This document shows, piece after piece, positions 17,338 through 25,860 of a stretch of 64,000 nucleotides of DNA. The stretch's first letter is position 1, and each line of letters starts with the position of its first letter. This DNA is from Burkholderia vietnamiensis LMG 10929 (GTDB lineage Bacteria; Pseudomonadota; Gammaproteobacteria; Burkholderiales; Burkholderiaceae): NCBI RefSeq assembly GCF_000959445.1, contig NZ_CP009630.1:620001-684000 (forward strand), in the 5' to 3' direction. Below the pieces are notes generated by a model, which did no database searches, was not told the origin of the DNA, and worked only from the letters and a program-made list of their open reading frames with translations. The position numbers and the translations under genes were made by a program.

Positions 17338-17838
17338 ATGAGCGAGCGGCGAATTCTCTTTCTCGACATTGACGGAGTCCTGCATCGAGGCAACTCGTAT
17401 GTTGCGGGCCGCCGCATCATTAGCAGCGCTCCCGGGCGCATCGAACTGTTTGAGTTCGTGCCCACGCTGGACGGCGCATTGAACTCGCATCCAGACGTGT
17501 CGGTTGTGCTTTCCTCCGATTGGGCCTATCGATTCGGGCTTGACTACACCCGTTCCCAACTGCCGTCGGCATCGTTGCGCGCACGGGTAATCGGCGCGAC
17601 GTATCAGGGTTGCGAATTCGACGAGCAATTGTGGCCAATGCTATCGAGAGGCGCACAGGTCCTCGACTACGTTCGCCGACAAGGGTGTGAGGGCCTCGAA
17701 TGGATTGCGATTGATGACCGGACGGATGGGTTCGAAAGTTGCCGAGAGCGGCTGGTGCATTGCCAGTCCGACTATGGGTTAGGGGACCCCGCCGTCGTCG
17801 AACTGCTGCGGCGCAGACTACATGAACGATTCTCATAG
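17338..17838 (+). CDS. HAD-like hydrolase domain protein (HAD_SAK_2-like)
   Basis: A 166-residue protein with the HAD signature at its N terminus: RILFLDIDGVLHRG holds the D-x-D-G-V motif, whose first Asp is the nucleophile. VVLSSDWAYRF supplies motif II (S-S-D-W), and EWIAIDDRTDGF the acidic motif IV. The short length, the DGVLH start and the SSDW form fit the HAD domain that Aravind and colleagues described in Swiss Army Knife RNA-repair proteins and nucleic-acid-linked systems. Substrate and role are unknown; RNA or nucleotide end processing is inference. Confidence 0.75.
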   Translation: MSERRILFLDIDGVLHRGNSYVAGRRIISSAPGRIELFEFVPTLDGALNSHPDVSVVLSSDWAYRFGLDYTRSQLPSASLRARVIGATYQGCEFDEQLWPMLSRGAQVLDYVRRQGCEGLEWIAIDDRTDGFESCRERLVHCQSDYGLGDPAVVELLRRRLHERFS

Positions 17839-17899
17839 TCAGCAGTGGTTGGCGGCACCGCATGATTGAGAGCAAATAGCCTGGTATTGAGGGAGAAGG

Positions 17900-18160
17900 A
17901 TGCGAACCAAGGGACAACGCGCCGAGTCAACCATTGGCGGGCGGTACACGCTCGAGCGGATGATTGCTGATGCTATGGACCATGGTCTTATGCAAGTCCT
18001 TGATGCGATGACGCCGCGAGAGTACGTTGCGCTTCGGACGATGTCCCCGTTCGAAATCGGCTACAGGTTCAAGCAGCTGTTGCGCGACGAGCTGTACGAG
18101 CGACGTCGGGAAGCGATGAAGAGGCAACGAAACAGAGTGGCTACGTTGCCTAGCCGATGA
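17900..18160 (+). CDS. Small basic protein of unknown function
   Basis: An 86-residue protein that I do not recognise. A purine-rich GAGGGAGAAGG lies just before the ATG at 17900, so translation is credible. The predicted product is helical, with an Arg/Lys-rich C terminus (LLRDELYERRREAMKRQRNRV) that could bind nucleic acid. It stands about 60 bp after the HAD gene and the same distance before an Xre gene, all on the same strand. Confidence 0.55.
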   Translation: MRTKGQRAESTIGGRYTLERMIADAMDHGLMQVLDAMTPREYVALRTMSPFEIGYRFKQLLRDELYERRREAMKRQRNRVATLPSR

Positions 18161-18222
18161 GCGGAAACGCAAATCGTAAAGAAGATTTGCACGGAATACA
18201 GTCTCGTACGTAAATAGAATTT

Positions 18223-18600
18223 ATGCCGAAAACCCCCGTCGCGATTTGGCAAATGCCTCCAGCCACCGTTGCGGCTCTCGAGCGTTTGGGCGCAGACCTG
18301 GCTGTGGCTCGTCTACGCAGAAAAGAGTCGCTCGTTTCCTGGGCGGCCCGGCTCGGGGTTAGTGTACCGACTTTGATGCGTATAGAAGCTGGCGAACCGG
18401 GTGTAGGCATTGGCCTCTACGCAACGGCGCTGTGGCTCATAGGCCGGGATGGCGCGCTCGCCGAACTGGCGTCTCCAGAAAACGACCGGGGGGCACTCGA
18501 GATGGACGTGCGGGAGGCCGTTGAGCTCGGAAAATCTCGGGCAAAGGCGTCCGCGCAGGCCCGACTAAGCCGCAAGGAAAAGCGTATCGACCGCCGGTGA
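18223..18600 (+). CDS. Xre-family regulator, HipB-like (orphan)
   Basis: A 125-residue protein whose central HTH (LGADLAVARLRRKESLVSWAARLGVSVPTLMRIEAGEPGVGIGL) has the R-R-K-x-S ... R-I-E-x-G-x-P-x-V form typical of HipB-type antitoxins that precede hipA kinases. A Lys/Arg-rich tail follows. No hipA follows; after 18600 only a decayed zinc-finger reading frame is found. It is therefore an orphan antitoxin-like regulator. A second gene of the same type lies at 19169. Confidence 0.78.
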   Translation: MPKTPVAIWQMPPATVAALERLGADLAVARLRRKESLVSWAARLGVSVPTLMRIEAGEPGVGIGLYATALWLIGRDGALAELASPENDRGALEMDVREAVELGKSRAKASAQARLSRKEKRIDRR

Positions 18601-18639
18601 TTAAGGACGCAATGGGCGCAAGACTCTTTCAGTAAGGCG

Positions 18640-18891
18640 ATAAAAGCAAGCCCAATCTGCATGCGTTGCATGCCAACTCGTTGGCACAACCTTCGTTCGT
18701 CGAGATGTTCCGTTCAGTGATGAAAAGGGTCTCGCAAAGGAAGTGGTCTTTTGCGACGGTTGTGACGAGGTAATCGCGATGCCGGCGCAGTCCACGCCGG
18801 CAATTCGAGATGCTCGACAACGGCTAGTCGTTGATGAGGCGCTAAACGCGCATCAGTTCGGCGGGCGCGCGCATGACTCGCCGCGACGTTA
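18640..18891 (+). pseudogene. Remnant of a YgiT/MqsA-type zinc-finger antitoxin
   Basis: In one forward frame, after a stop at about 18637, the sequence encodes CVACQLVGTTFVRRDV, then EVVFCDGCDEVI, then IRDARQRLVVDEALNAHQFG before a TAA near 18891. The paired CxxC motifs followed by the beginning of an HTH-like helix match the layout of MqsA/YgiT zinc-finger antitoxins. There is no usable start codon, and the HTH is cut after its first helix, so I read it as a broken gene. Confidence 0.45.
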
Positions 18892-19168
18892 AAACGCTGG
18901 TCACGGGCGTTCCCTGAAAGCACATGGCAGCGCTCGGGGTCGGCCACCCTCGACAGGAACAGGATGTCGCGCCCACGGTTGGGGCGGCGTTTCTCAACAG
19001 GGAGCCTCTGGACTCTTCTCACCCCAGATTCCGCCATAAAGAGTCATATCTGACCCATTAAATTGAATATCGCCCCGTATTTGACCGTTTTCAGCAGCGT
19101 ACTGACGCCCATCTGAGAAATGTTTTTAGTGGCCAAATATGACGTATTAACCAATTAAGGGTTCAGAT

Positions 19169-19549
19169 ATGACTGATAAACCAAAAAAAGCGGCGACGCC
19201 CAGACTTTCCGGTCGCTTCATCGAAAATCCGATGCCGTTGCCGGTCGAACGTGCGCTGGTTGCTGCCGGAGATGACCTTGCGCTGGCCCGCCGACGCCGG
19301 GGGCTTTCTACGTCATCCATGGCGGAGCGGGCGGGCATCTCAAAAAAGACGCTCTACCGGCTGGAACAGGGCGACCCCGGAGTGTCGTGGGGCGCTGTGA
19401 TTCGGGTCCTGAACATCCTGAATCTCCTCCCCGAGCTCAACAAGGCCCTGAACACCACCAATGATGCGCTCGGCCTGGCGCTCATGAATAAGGCGGTGCC
19501 CAAACGCATCCGGGTACGCAAAACCAACCCGGACAGTGGAGCCCTGTAA
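19169..19549 (+). CDS. hipB: HipB-like Xre antitoxin
   Basis: A 126-residue protein with an Xre HTH (LALARRRRGLSTSSMAERAGISKKTLYRLEQGDPGVSWGAVIRVLNIL) of the HipB-like type. AATTAAGGG lies just upstream of the ATG at 19169. Its stop codon (TAA, 19547-19549) overlaps the ATG of a hipA-like frame, the usual hipBA arrangement. That partner is frameshifted and truncated, leaving the antitoxin without a working toxin. The Lys/Arg-rich C-terminal tail (KRIRVRKTNP) is probably the part that reached into the kinase partner. Confidence 0.85.
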   Translation: MTDKPKKAATPRLSGRFIENPMPLPVERALVAAGDDLALARRRRGLSTSSMAERAGISKKTLYRLEQGDPGVSWGAVIRVLNILNLLPELNKALNTTNDALGLALMNKAVPKRIRVRKTNPDSGAL

Positions 19550-19788
19550 TGGCAACGACAAAAAAATGCAAAAACCAGCACAACGCGGACGCTGCTCGTC
19601 TATCTGGGCGACACGGGACTGGAAGTAAGCGAACTGCAATTTTCCAGACAGGGGCAAAAAGACGTCTCGGCATTCCGGTACTCCCTCGCCTGGCTCAGTA
19701 ATCCAGATTGCTTCGCACTGTCTCCTGACCTCCCCCTGAGCACCGACTTTCAATACCGCACGGGAAGCGGTAGCGCTATGTCATTGAT
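19549..19788 (+). pseudogene. hipA toxin kinase, frameshifted N-terminal fragment
   Basis: The ATG at 19549 overlaps the hipB stop. A run of seven A residues at about 19560-19566 throws the frame off. If one A is removed, the translation becomes a normal HipA N-terminal domain: TRTLLVYLGDTGLEVSELQF, then SAFRYSLAWLSNPDCFALSP and LPLSTDFQYRTG. The frame fades at about 19780, so the kinase domain is absent. This is a toxin disabled twice, by a homopolymer frameshift and by deletion of most of the gene. Confidence 0.75.
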
Positions 19789-19796
19789 TTCAAAAG

Positions 19797-19838
19797 ATTG
19801 GCCGCACAAATCTCAATTTTCGTTTTTATGCGGCCAAT
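19797..19838. repeat. Perfect 10-bp inverted repeat at the hipA break point
   Basis: ATTGGCCGCA (19797-19806) and TGCGGCCAAT (19829-19838) are perfect inverted copies around a 22-bp AT-rich loop. It sits where similarity to HipA ends. It could be a terminator-like hairpin or the scar of the event that removed the toxin. Confidence 0.65.
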
Positions 19839-19914
19839 GGCATGCGACACCGAGGCATTGCACTCGAAGCGTCGGGGGGCTGTCTGTGGCGATTCGTGCC
19901 CTCGAGTTGTTTAG

Positions 19915-20430
19915 TTACCTCGTCAGATTCGACGCGGTGTTTGTCGCCGGCGTCGCTGCTGCTTGAGCTGGCGTGCCGTTGATAGAGCCGGTACTTGCGT
20001 CACTAGGGATTCCCTGCGGCTCATCGCCGTTTACGAACGACACGGTGATGGTTTCCGGATAGGCGTAGGCCGAGCCATTTGCCTTGTCGACCCCATCCAG
20101 GACCAGGGCGCCTACGCCCAGCAGGACGACATTTCCAACTATCGTTCCCGTGCGTGTCTTCGATTTGACGGCGGTGGTGATGTCGCGCTCGCCATCTTTC
20201 GAGCATTTGATATTCAAGTCGCCCTTTGCCCGGTGGACGCTGACCTTCCCGGGCGTGGTCACCGTCCAGCTACCCCTTGAGTTCGATAGGACGCAGTCCG
20301 CTCCTGCAACGTCTGCTGCGTTCTTTTGTGTTTTCACCGATACGTTTTGCGTGGTCCCGCCAGTAACCGTCGCGCAGCCGGTCGTCAGAATCGCGAGAAA
20401 GAGGCAAGCGCTCGTCGCTGCAATTTGCCG
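19915..20430 (-). CDS. Putative lipoprotein without a clear start codon
   Basis: From a GTG near 20337 the frame gives about 140 residues, but it stays open upstream and there encodes a lipoprotein signal: SACLFLAILTTGC (lipobox, Cys as +1) followed by ATVTGGTTQNVSV. No ATG, GTG or TTG precedes that signal before the upstream stop near 20507; only ATT/ATA-type codons are available. The mature part has two further cysteines (GADCVL and NIKCSK, a possible disulfide), and a hydrophobic GTIVGNVVLLGVGALVLDGV segment. The feature end marks the approximate signal start. A rare initiation codon or a small frameshift near the start is likely. Confidence 0.55.
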   Translation of the reverse strand, partial: RQIAATSACLFLAILTTGCATVTGGTTQNVSVKTQKNAADVAGADCVLSNSRGSWTVTTPGKVSVHRAKGDLNIKCSKDGERDITTAVKSKTRTGTIVGNVVLLGVGALVLDGVDKANGSAYAYPETITVSFVNGDEPQGIPSDASTGSINGTPAQAAATPATNTASNLTR

Positions 20431-20700
20431 CGTTTCACGTTGAGTTGTCCCAAGTATGGTCGTGAGTCTTTCCCGCCGAGCGCTAACACGCCGCTCAGCG
20501 GTGCCTTAAGAATGGGACGCAACCGACGGAGGCGTGCTCGTATGCCATAGACAGGACGCGCGGTCATGACTGGCGATGCGTGCTCACACCTGGCGTTGAA
20601 TGGGCGCTCGCCTCGGTCGTGCCTGTCATCGGAGCCGAGGGGCACATGTCGTAATGGAGGCGCCACATGGCAGCACCTCGGACGGTTTCACGCACGCGAA

Positions 20701-21216
20701 TCAGGGAACCCAGTAGCCCTTCAGCGGCCGCCAGTATTCGCCGTCGTGGAGTTTCATGTACAACTGCTTGAAGCTCTCCGGGGCATCGAGGAAGTTGTGC
20801 CCGAAATCCCAGTAAATATTATTCAACTGGCACTCGTACTCTTTGTCCTTATGACAGAGTGCCATTGCTTTCCGCACGGCGGTGTCGGTATCTGGGGAAG
20901 CATATGCTGACCAATAGTGGTTTTCAGCCGTTACAAGGGCGATGACAGCCGGGCCATCGAACGTGGCGATTGATTGGCAGCTACCGCGAAAGCGGTCCTC
21001 GAAGCTGTTGTCCTGTACGCACTCCATATGCGCCTGGGCCGATGCCTTCCCCTTGGTTGGCCAAACGCCGGACACATAGAAGGTGTGCGAAAAATTATGT
21101 GGCGTTGTTTCGACGTACGGGCCCGAGACAATGTCGGTCCACGCATACGTCGCCGGCGAGGCGATGGCTAGCAAAGCTGCGGCGAGTCCAGCCGCGATAA
21201 TCCCCGATTTCTTCAT
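20701..21216 (-). CDS. Secreted protein of unknown function
   Basis: A 171-residue product from the ATG at 21214-21216; longer frames to 21405 lack a signal. Residues about 1-24 are a standard signal peptide (MKKSGIIAAGLAAALLAIAS, cleavage after TYA). The mature protein has paired cysteines (MECVQD / GSCQSI, ALCHKD / YECQLN) suggesting two disulfides, and many aromatic residues. I do not recognise a family. It stands alone within the island, divergent from the Xre gene at 21519. Confidence 0.65.
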   Translation of the reverse strand: MKKSGIIAAGLAAALLAIASPATYAWTDIVSGPYVETTPHNFSHTFYVSGVWPTKGKASAQAHMECVQDNSFEDRFRGSCQSIATFDGPAVIALVTAENHYWSAYASPDTDTAVRKAMALCHKDKEYECQLNNIYWDFGHNFLDAPESFKQLYMKLHDGEYWRPLKGYWVP

Positions 21217-21518
21217 GTTTTCCCCGTCTGTCCGAATGTCGACCGACATCGTGCCGCTCGGTCTTGAGCTCGGCCACGGACGCCGATGCATGGGCGAAAT
21301 ATCGCCGGTCCGCTGGCAGGAGCCAGCTTCCTTTGTTTTCAGCAGGTGCCCGAGACGGGCTCGCGGTGGCATATCACCGGTGCGCCGTTCGTGGGACGAC
21401 AGCATGCTTTCGTGGATGAGTGGGACTAATCTGTTGTTAGTCTACAGATTGAAACCTTACCAAACCGCTGCCGGCAACTCAACATTTTTATGTGTCTCTC
21501 CACAGGTTGAGTTGAGTA

Positions 21519-21854
21519 ATGGCTACAAGCCTCGCGTCGGTCATTGGCCGGAACATCGCATCGGTTCGGAAGCAGCGCGGGCTGACGCAAGCCGCCGTCG
21601 CTGAGCGAATCGACGTCGACGCGGAGACGGTCTCACGATTTGAGCGAGGGGCGGTGATGCCGGGTGTCGCGACGCTTGAGAGGCTGTGCTCGGTCCTCGA
21701 GTGCTCGTGGATGGAGTTGTTGGAGGGGAGCTCCGGCGACGCGCAGCAAGTCGCGCATGATATTGTGCGTCTTCTCGAGCCGCTCACCGACGACGACCGA
21801 CTGTTCCTGCTTGAGCAGGTAAAAGTCTGGACGGGAAAATTGCGGCCACGATAG
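21519..21854 (+). CDS. Xre-family transcriptional regulator
   Basis: A 111-residue single-HTH regulator. IGRNIASVRKQRGLTQAAVAERIDVDAETVSRFERGAVMPG is a textbook Xre/Cro domain, and the remainder is a helical tail. It is the first rightward gene upstream of the methyltransferase operon (about 350 bp gap) and is a candidate controller (C-protein-like) of that operon. This is inferred from position and family, as no operator was identified. Confidence 0.82.
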   Translation: MATSLASVIGRNIASVRKQRGLTQAAVAERIDVDAETVSRFERGAVMPGVATLERLCSVLECSWMELLEGSSGDAQQVAHDIVRLLEPLTDDDRLFLLEQVKVWTGKLRPR

Positions 21855-22203
21855 TTGAGCCGGTAAGCCGCTTGACATGATTTTCGCTATCACTGTAGCG
21901 ACTGTACTAGGAACTCGCCTGCTCCACGCACGGTTACAAGTCGCGACTTTGTACGTGACGCTAGCCGCGAGGCGTCATGCGATGTCTCACCATCGCAGAT
22001 GTAAATCGAGTGGCGGCCCCTAGCGGCCTGTTCCTGCCAACCAGCTTTGCGGTCAGGTGGCCTCGGCACGGATTCCATACTTCCTGCGTCGACGGCCGTA
22101 TGTTTGATTTCGTACGAGCGTTGGCCGTTATCGGATACACTTGCGCGTGGCTACGCGCGTGCGCGAGACAACGCTTGAGACCGGCACGGGAACGAAACAA
22201 AAA
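21855..22203. other. Leader region of the methyltransferase operon
   Basis: About 350 bases without a convincing gene; a forward open frame from 21977 overlaps the methyltransferase start in another frame and has no family features. The region should contain the operon promoter and any operator for the upstream Xre protein. GGGAACG about 15 bases before 22204 is a weak ribosome binding site candidate. Confidence 0.4.
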
Positions 22204-23571
22204 ATGGGTTTTTCAATGCGGAACGACGCAAATTCGCCGGACGCAAGTAACTATATCGTTGCTCCGGCTTATGAAAATCACGCTGAATTCAGTCTTTATC
22301 TCGGTCGTTGCCAAGTTGACACGCCTCCTGACCTTGTAAAAAGTGTTTGGCAGCAAGTAACAGCTCGGCGGGAAAAGATAGGAAAGGTAATCGACTTTGG
22401 CGCCGGCGATGGGCGTTTTGCTTTGTACGGCGAGTACGAGAACTACGTAGGATACGAAATAGACCAACGTCGTATCGGGGGGGCATCTTTGCCGACTAAT
22501 GCCGAAATCCGAAACATATGCGCTTTCGAAGAAATGGTATCGGACGCAGATGTGGGCATTGGTAATCCACCTTTTGTTCGAAATCAAGACCTCCCGCTAG
22601 GTTGGGCAAAGCACGCCTCGTCCATCATACGTGAAAGAACGGGCGTGCAGATGTCAGGTTTGGCAAACGCGTGGCAATATTTCTTTATGCTTTCACTTGC
22701 GAGCACAAAAGCCAACGGTTTGGCCGCCCTCGTGGTGCCCTACGAGTGGGTTTCGCGGCCGTCGGCAAAAGCTCTGCGTCAATATATTCAGGATAACAGT
22801 TGGGGCGTAAGCGTCTATCGGCTTTGCGATTCCACCTTCAAGCGCGTTCTCACAACGTCGACTATCTCAATCGTCGACAAGCGAGACAAGAGCGGGAAGT
22901 GGAGTTACTTCCTGGCGACGCCGAATGGCACGGTCAAGGCTACTCGTTCGCCAACGGGCTCCCGGAGCGCCGTGCTTGCTTACACGCGACATCCTGAATC
23001 GGGGCTTCGGGCCAAAAGAGGTCTAAGCCCCGGCACGCAAAAGGCCTTAGTCCTCACGGAAGGTGAGCGCGCGAGGTTTGGCCTAAAGCGTGGTCGTGAC
23101 GTCGTACCATGCATAACATCCTTGAAACCTCTCGATTACAGCGATACGACGCTCGATGAGGAAACATTTCGGCTGCGGTACGTGACGGCCGGAAAGCGCT
23201 GCTGGCTCATCAGGACAGACCTGGACCCTTCGGAGCGGTTGCTGTCCTATCTTGAGAGTGTGCCCGAGCAGGAACGCCAAACGGCCACGTGCCAAGGACG
23301 CGATTTGTGGTGGGCATTCAAGTTGCCGAGCCCCGCGCCGATATTGATAGCTAGCGGCTTTCGTGGTGATGCGCCAAAGGTTGTCGGAAACGGCATCGCC
23401 GCTATCTCCGTAGGTGGTGTCTGTGGAATATATGGAGCCCAGGGACGGCGGGTTAGAGAGGTAATACGAAAACTTTCCACTTTCAACTTTCGCTCGCGGG
23501 TCGTCGCACACTCGAAAGGGCTTATGAAGGTGGAAATTGCGCAACTGAATACGGTGTTGGCAACGATATGA
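22204..23571 (+). CDS. N6-adenine DNA methyltransferase-like protein (NPPF class)
   Basis: A 455-residue protein. KVIDFGAGDGRFALYGEYENYVGYEID (about residues 61-87) is SAM-binding motif I with the acidic residue of motif II; VGIGNPPFVRNQ (NPPF at 121-124) is catalytic motif IV of gamma-type N6-adenine methyltransferases. The C-terminal half (WWAFKLPSPAPILIASGFRG) resembles the target-recognition part of Eco57I/TaqI-like enzymes. Start 22204 is chosen; an ATG at 22216 is also possible. No restriction nuclease partner is recognisable. It is followed after 9 bp by the dual GHKL ATPase, so it is probably the first gene of a four-gene operon. Confidence 0.82.
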   Translation: MGFSMRNDANSPDASNYIVAPAYENHAEFSLYLGRCQVDTPPDLVKSVWQQVTARREKIGKVIDFGAGDGRFALYGEYENYVGYEIDQRRIGGASLPTNAEIRNICAFEEMVSDADVGIGNPPFVRNQDLPLGWAKHASSIIRERTGVQMSGLANAWQYFFMLSLASTKANGLAALVVPYEWVSRPSAKALRQYIQDNSWGVSVYRLCDSTFKRVLTTSTISIVDKRDKSGKWSYFLATPNGTVKATRSPTGSRSAVLAYTRHPESGLRAKRGLSPGTQKALVLTEGERARFGLKRGRDVVPCITSLKPLDYSDTTLDEETFRLRYVTAGKRCWLIRTDLDPSERLLSYLESVPEQERQTATCQGRDLWWAFKLPSPAPILIASGFRGDAPKVVGNGIAAISVGGVCGIYGAQGRRVREVIRKLSTFNFRSRVVAHSKGLMKVEIAQLNTVLATI

Positions 23572-23580
23572 GGGGGCGCC

Positions 23581-25860
23581 GTGAGTGAAGCCGAAGACCA
23601 GGAAATGATAAGTATAGAAGACGATGGCGACTTACTCGAGGAGGGTGAAATCCCGTTCTCGATAGAGAGTCGCATTGTACGTGAGCTTGGCGAGCGACTG
23701 GTTAAAAGGCCTGAGGTTGCGCTTCTTGAATTGATTAAAAATGCCCACGATGCCGATGCCGCCACGTGCACCGTTGATTACGACTATCCAACATCAATAA
23801 CAATTTCCGATGATGGTCACGGCATGACCTTTGAGCAGTTTGCTCATGGTTGGATGCGCATTGGTACAAGTTCCAAGGAGCAGGTTCAGGCAAGTGACGA
23901 TTACGGCAGAATCGTTACTGGTGAAAAGGGGATAGGAAGATTTTCCGTTCGTTATCTTGGAAGAAGGTTGGTGCTTGAGTCAGTTGCTCGCGACGAGGCT
24001 CGCGGCTTCAAGACCATTCTGATGGCAGTATTCGATTGGCCCGCCTTTGACAAAAATGAAGACCTCGGAAAACTGACCGTCCCGTACACGCTCAAACGAG
24101 CATCGAACCGTCGCGCTACTGGTACCACGCTGACTGTGACCGAGCTTAGGAAGCCGGCCGCGAACGTTGATTTTAGACAGGTGAAGACGGCTTCCATGGG
24201 AAACGTCTCCCCTCATAGGTATCTACTGCGCCGCGCTGGCGAAAAGCGTGTTAGCGCCGCTACTCGTAAAAAGCAAGACCCGGGTTTCAGCCTTCTTCTA
24301 AGGCGTAATGGTCAAGCCGACGGCGATGATGCAGACGTCTCCAGCACGCTTCTAAACAATTTCGTTCTTCGCGCGGATATTACTCTGGACGGAAACAAGC
24401 TCACTCTTCAGATATTTCGGAAGGGCGAGGACGAACCGTGGCTGAATATCCGTGACCGTTACCCTAATAAAGTGGGAAAATTGTTTGGCGATATCCGATT
24501 TTTTCCTCGCAGAAAGGGGACATTCACGGGTATCGACGTCGATGGACGTCTTGCAACCACTTGGGTAAAGGATTACGGCGGTGTGGCTGTCTTCGACAGA
24601 GACTTCCGTGTGTATCCATACGGAGATAAGCATGATGATTGGCTGCAGCTGGCTGCTGATACGAGTCGAAACGCGCGAAATCCAGCGTCGACTATTGCGG
24701 CAAAGTATTTTCCTATGCCGCCGGAAGTGCAGAATTCGACCCAGCTAAATTACATGCTTCGACTGCCCTACCCCACCCAAATTGTTGGTGCGGTCCGGGT
24801 TGAAAGCACGAAGGCTAGCGAACAAGGTGCTGATGGCACCGGCCTGATTGCATCGGCAGACCGAGAAGGTTTTGTCGAAAACGAGACGTTTCGCGAACTA
24901 TGGGATATCGTCCGAGGCGCTTTGGAGGCTCTGGCATATGCTGACCGTGAGCTTCAGTTAGAACAGGAAAAGCAGGAGCAACTAGAAATCGTAGAGTCAC
25001 TTCGGCTAGAGGCGCAACGCGCCATCGCTGAAGTCCAGGCCAATGCTAACCTGAGTCGAGCCGATAAAAACCGACTTGTCAAACGGTTTGCCGCCGCCGA
25101 AGAATTGGCCGAGCAACACGAGACGCTTTCGAAACGGAGAGAGAGCACCCTCGAAACAATGGCAATGCTCGGCATCGTTGCAGGATTTATGACGCACGAA
25201 TTCGGGTCGGCAATGGACGACCTGGAGAGCGCGCATAGAACTTTGCAGGAGTTAGCTTCCAAATCTCCCGCAATGGCTGCACATGCAGAAAAGCTGGGCG
25301 CGCATATTGAGTCATTGCGCGAATTCGTGACTTATTCTCAAGGATATGTCAAAGGCACCACGAATCTACCCCAAAAGCCGTATCCGGCAAAGCCTCGTGT
25401 CACACAAGTAAAACGAGTGTTTGGCAAGTTTGCCCATGAGCGAGACATCGACGTTGATGTCGAAATCGAAGCGGATGTGATGGCTCCATTCGTGCCCGTC
25501 TCGCTGTATAACGGTGTTGCATTGAATTTGTACACCAACGCCCTGAAAGCGGTGACGGCGAAGTCCAGTAAAGAGCGGGGGCGCATCGTATTCCGTGCTT
25601 GGAACGAAGGTCGTTGGCACTTCTTGGAGGTATCCGATACGGGGGTCGGTATTCCTACCTCCTTGCGAAAGAGAGTGTTCGACCCACTCTTTACTACAAC
25701 AGACGTCGAGCAGGGGCCTCTTGGCTCAGGGATGGGCTTGGGTCTAACGCTCATCAAACGGGGCATCGAGAGCTTTGGGGGTAAAATTGTTGTGGTTGAG
25801 CCACCGCCAGGGTTCGCGACATGCTTTCAAGTCAAACTACCGTTGAACTACAATGACTAG
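23581..25860 (+). CDS. Dual GHKL ATPase: Hsp90/MORC-like N domain fused to a soluble histidine kinase
   Basis: A 759-residue cytoplasmic protein with two GHKL ATP-binding modules. The N-terminal one is Hsp90/MutL/MORC-like: ELIKNAHDADA (50-60, N box), ISDDGHGM (about 75-82, D box), then GEKGIGRFS (114-122, lid). The middle (about 230-450) is beta-rich and unassigned; residues about 455-540 form a Glu/Gln-rich coiled coil. The C terminus is a histidine kinase: VAGFMTHEFGSAMDDL (candidate phospho-His H539), LYNGVALNLYTNALKA (N box, about 641), VSDTGVGIP (about 683) and GSGMGLGLTLIKR. No transmembrane segment is present. The receiver gene overlaps its end by 8 bp. The N-terminal ATPase probably acts as the sensor; that is inference. 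Confidence 0.85.
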   Translation: MSEAEDQEMISIEDDGDLLEEGEIPFSIESRIVRELGERLVKRPEVALLELIKNAHDADAATCTVDYDYPTSITISDDGHGMTFEQFAHGWMRIGTSSKEQVQASDDYGRIVTGEKGIGRFSVRYLGRRLVLESVARDEARGFKTILMAVFDWPAFDKNEDLGKLTVPYTLKRASNRRATGTTLTVTELRKPAANVDFRQVKTASMGNVSPHRYLLRRAGEKRVSAATRKKQDPGFSLLLRRNGQADGDDADVSSTLLNNFVLRADITLDGNKLTLQIFRKGEDEPWLNIRDRYPNKVGKLFGDIRFFPRRKGTFTGIDVDGRLATTWVKDYGGVAVFDRDFRVYPYGDKHDDWLQLAADTSRNARNPASTIAAKYFPMPPEVQNSTQLNYMLRLPYPTQIVGAVRVESTKASEQGADGTGLIASADREGFVENETFRELWDIVRGALEALAYADRELQLEQEKQEQLEIVESLRLEAQRAIAEVQANANLSRADKNRLVKRFAAAEELAEQHETLSKRRESTLETMAMLGIVAGFMTHEFGSAMDDLESAHRTLQELASKSPAMAAHAEKLGAHIESLREFVTYSQGYVKGTTNLPQKPYPAKPRVTQVKRVFGKFAHERDIDVDVEIEADVMAPFVPVSLYNGVALNLYTNALKAVTAKSSKERGRIVFRAWNEGRWHFLEVSDTGVGIPTSLRKRVFDPLFTTTDVEQGPLGSGMGLGLTLIKRGIESFGGKIVVVEPPPGFATCFQVKLPLNYND

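Noticed and set aside
18714..19037. Minus-strand frame of 107 residues
   Set aside because: Arg/His-rich composition without hydrophobic core, opposite the zinc-finger remnant; it looks like a shadow.
21977..22339. Forward frame overlapping the methyltransferase start
   Set aside because: It overlaps a well-supported gene in another frame and has no domain or signal.
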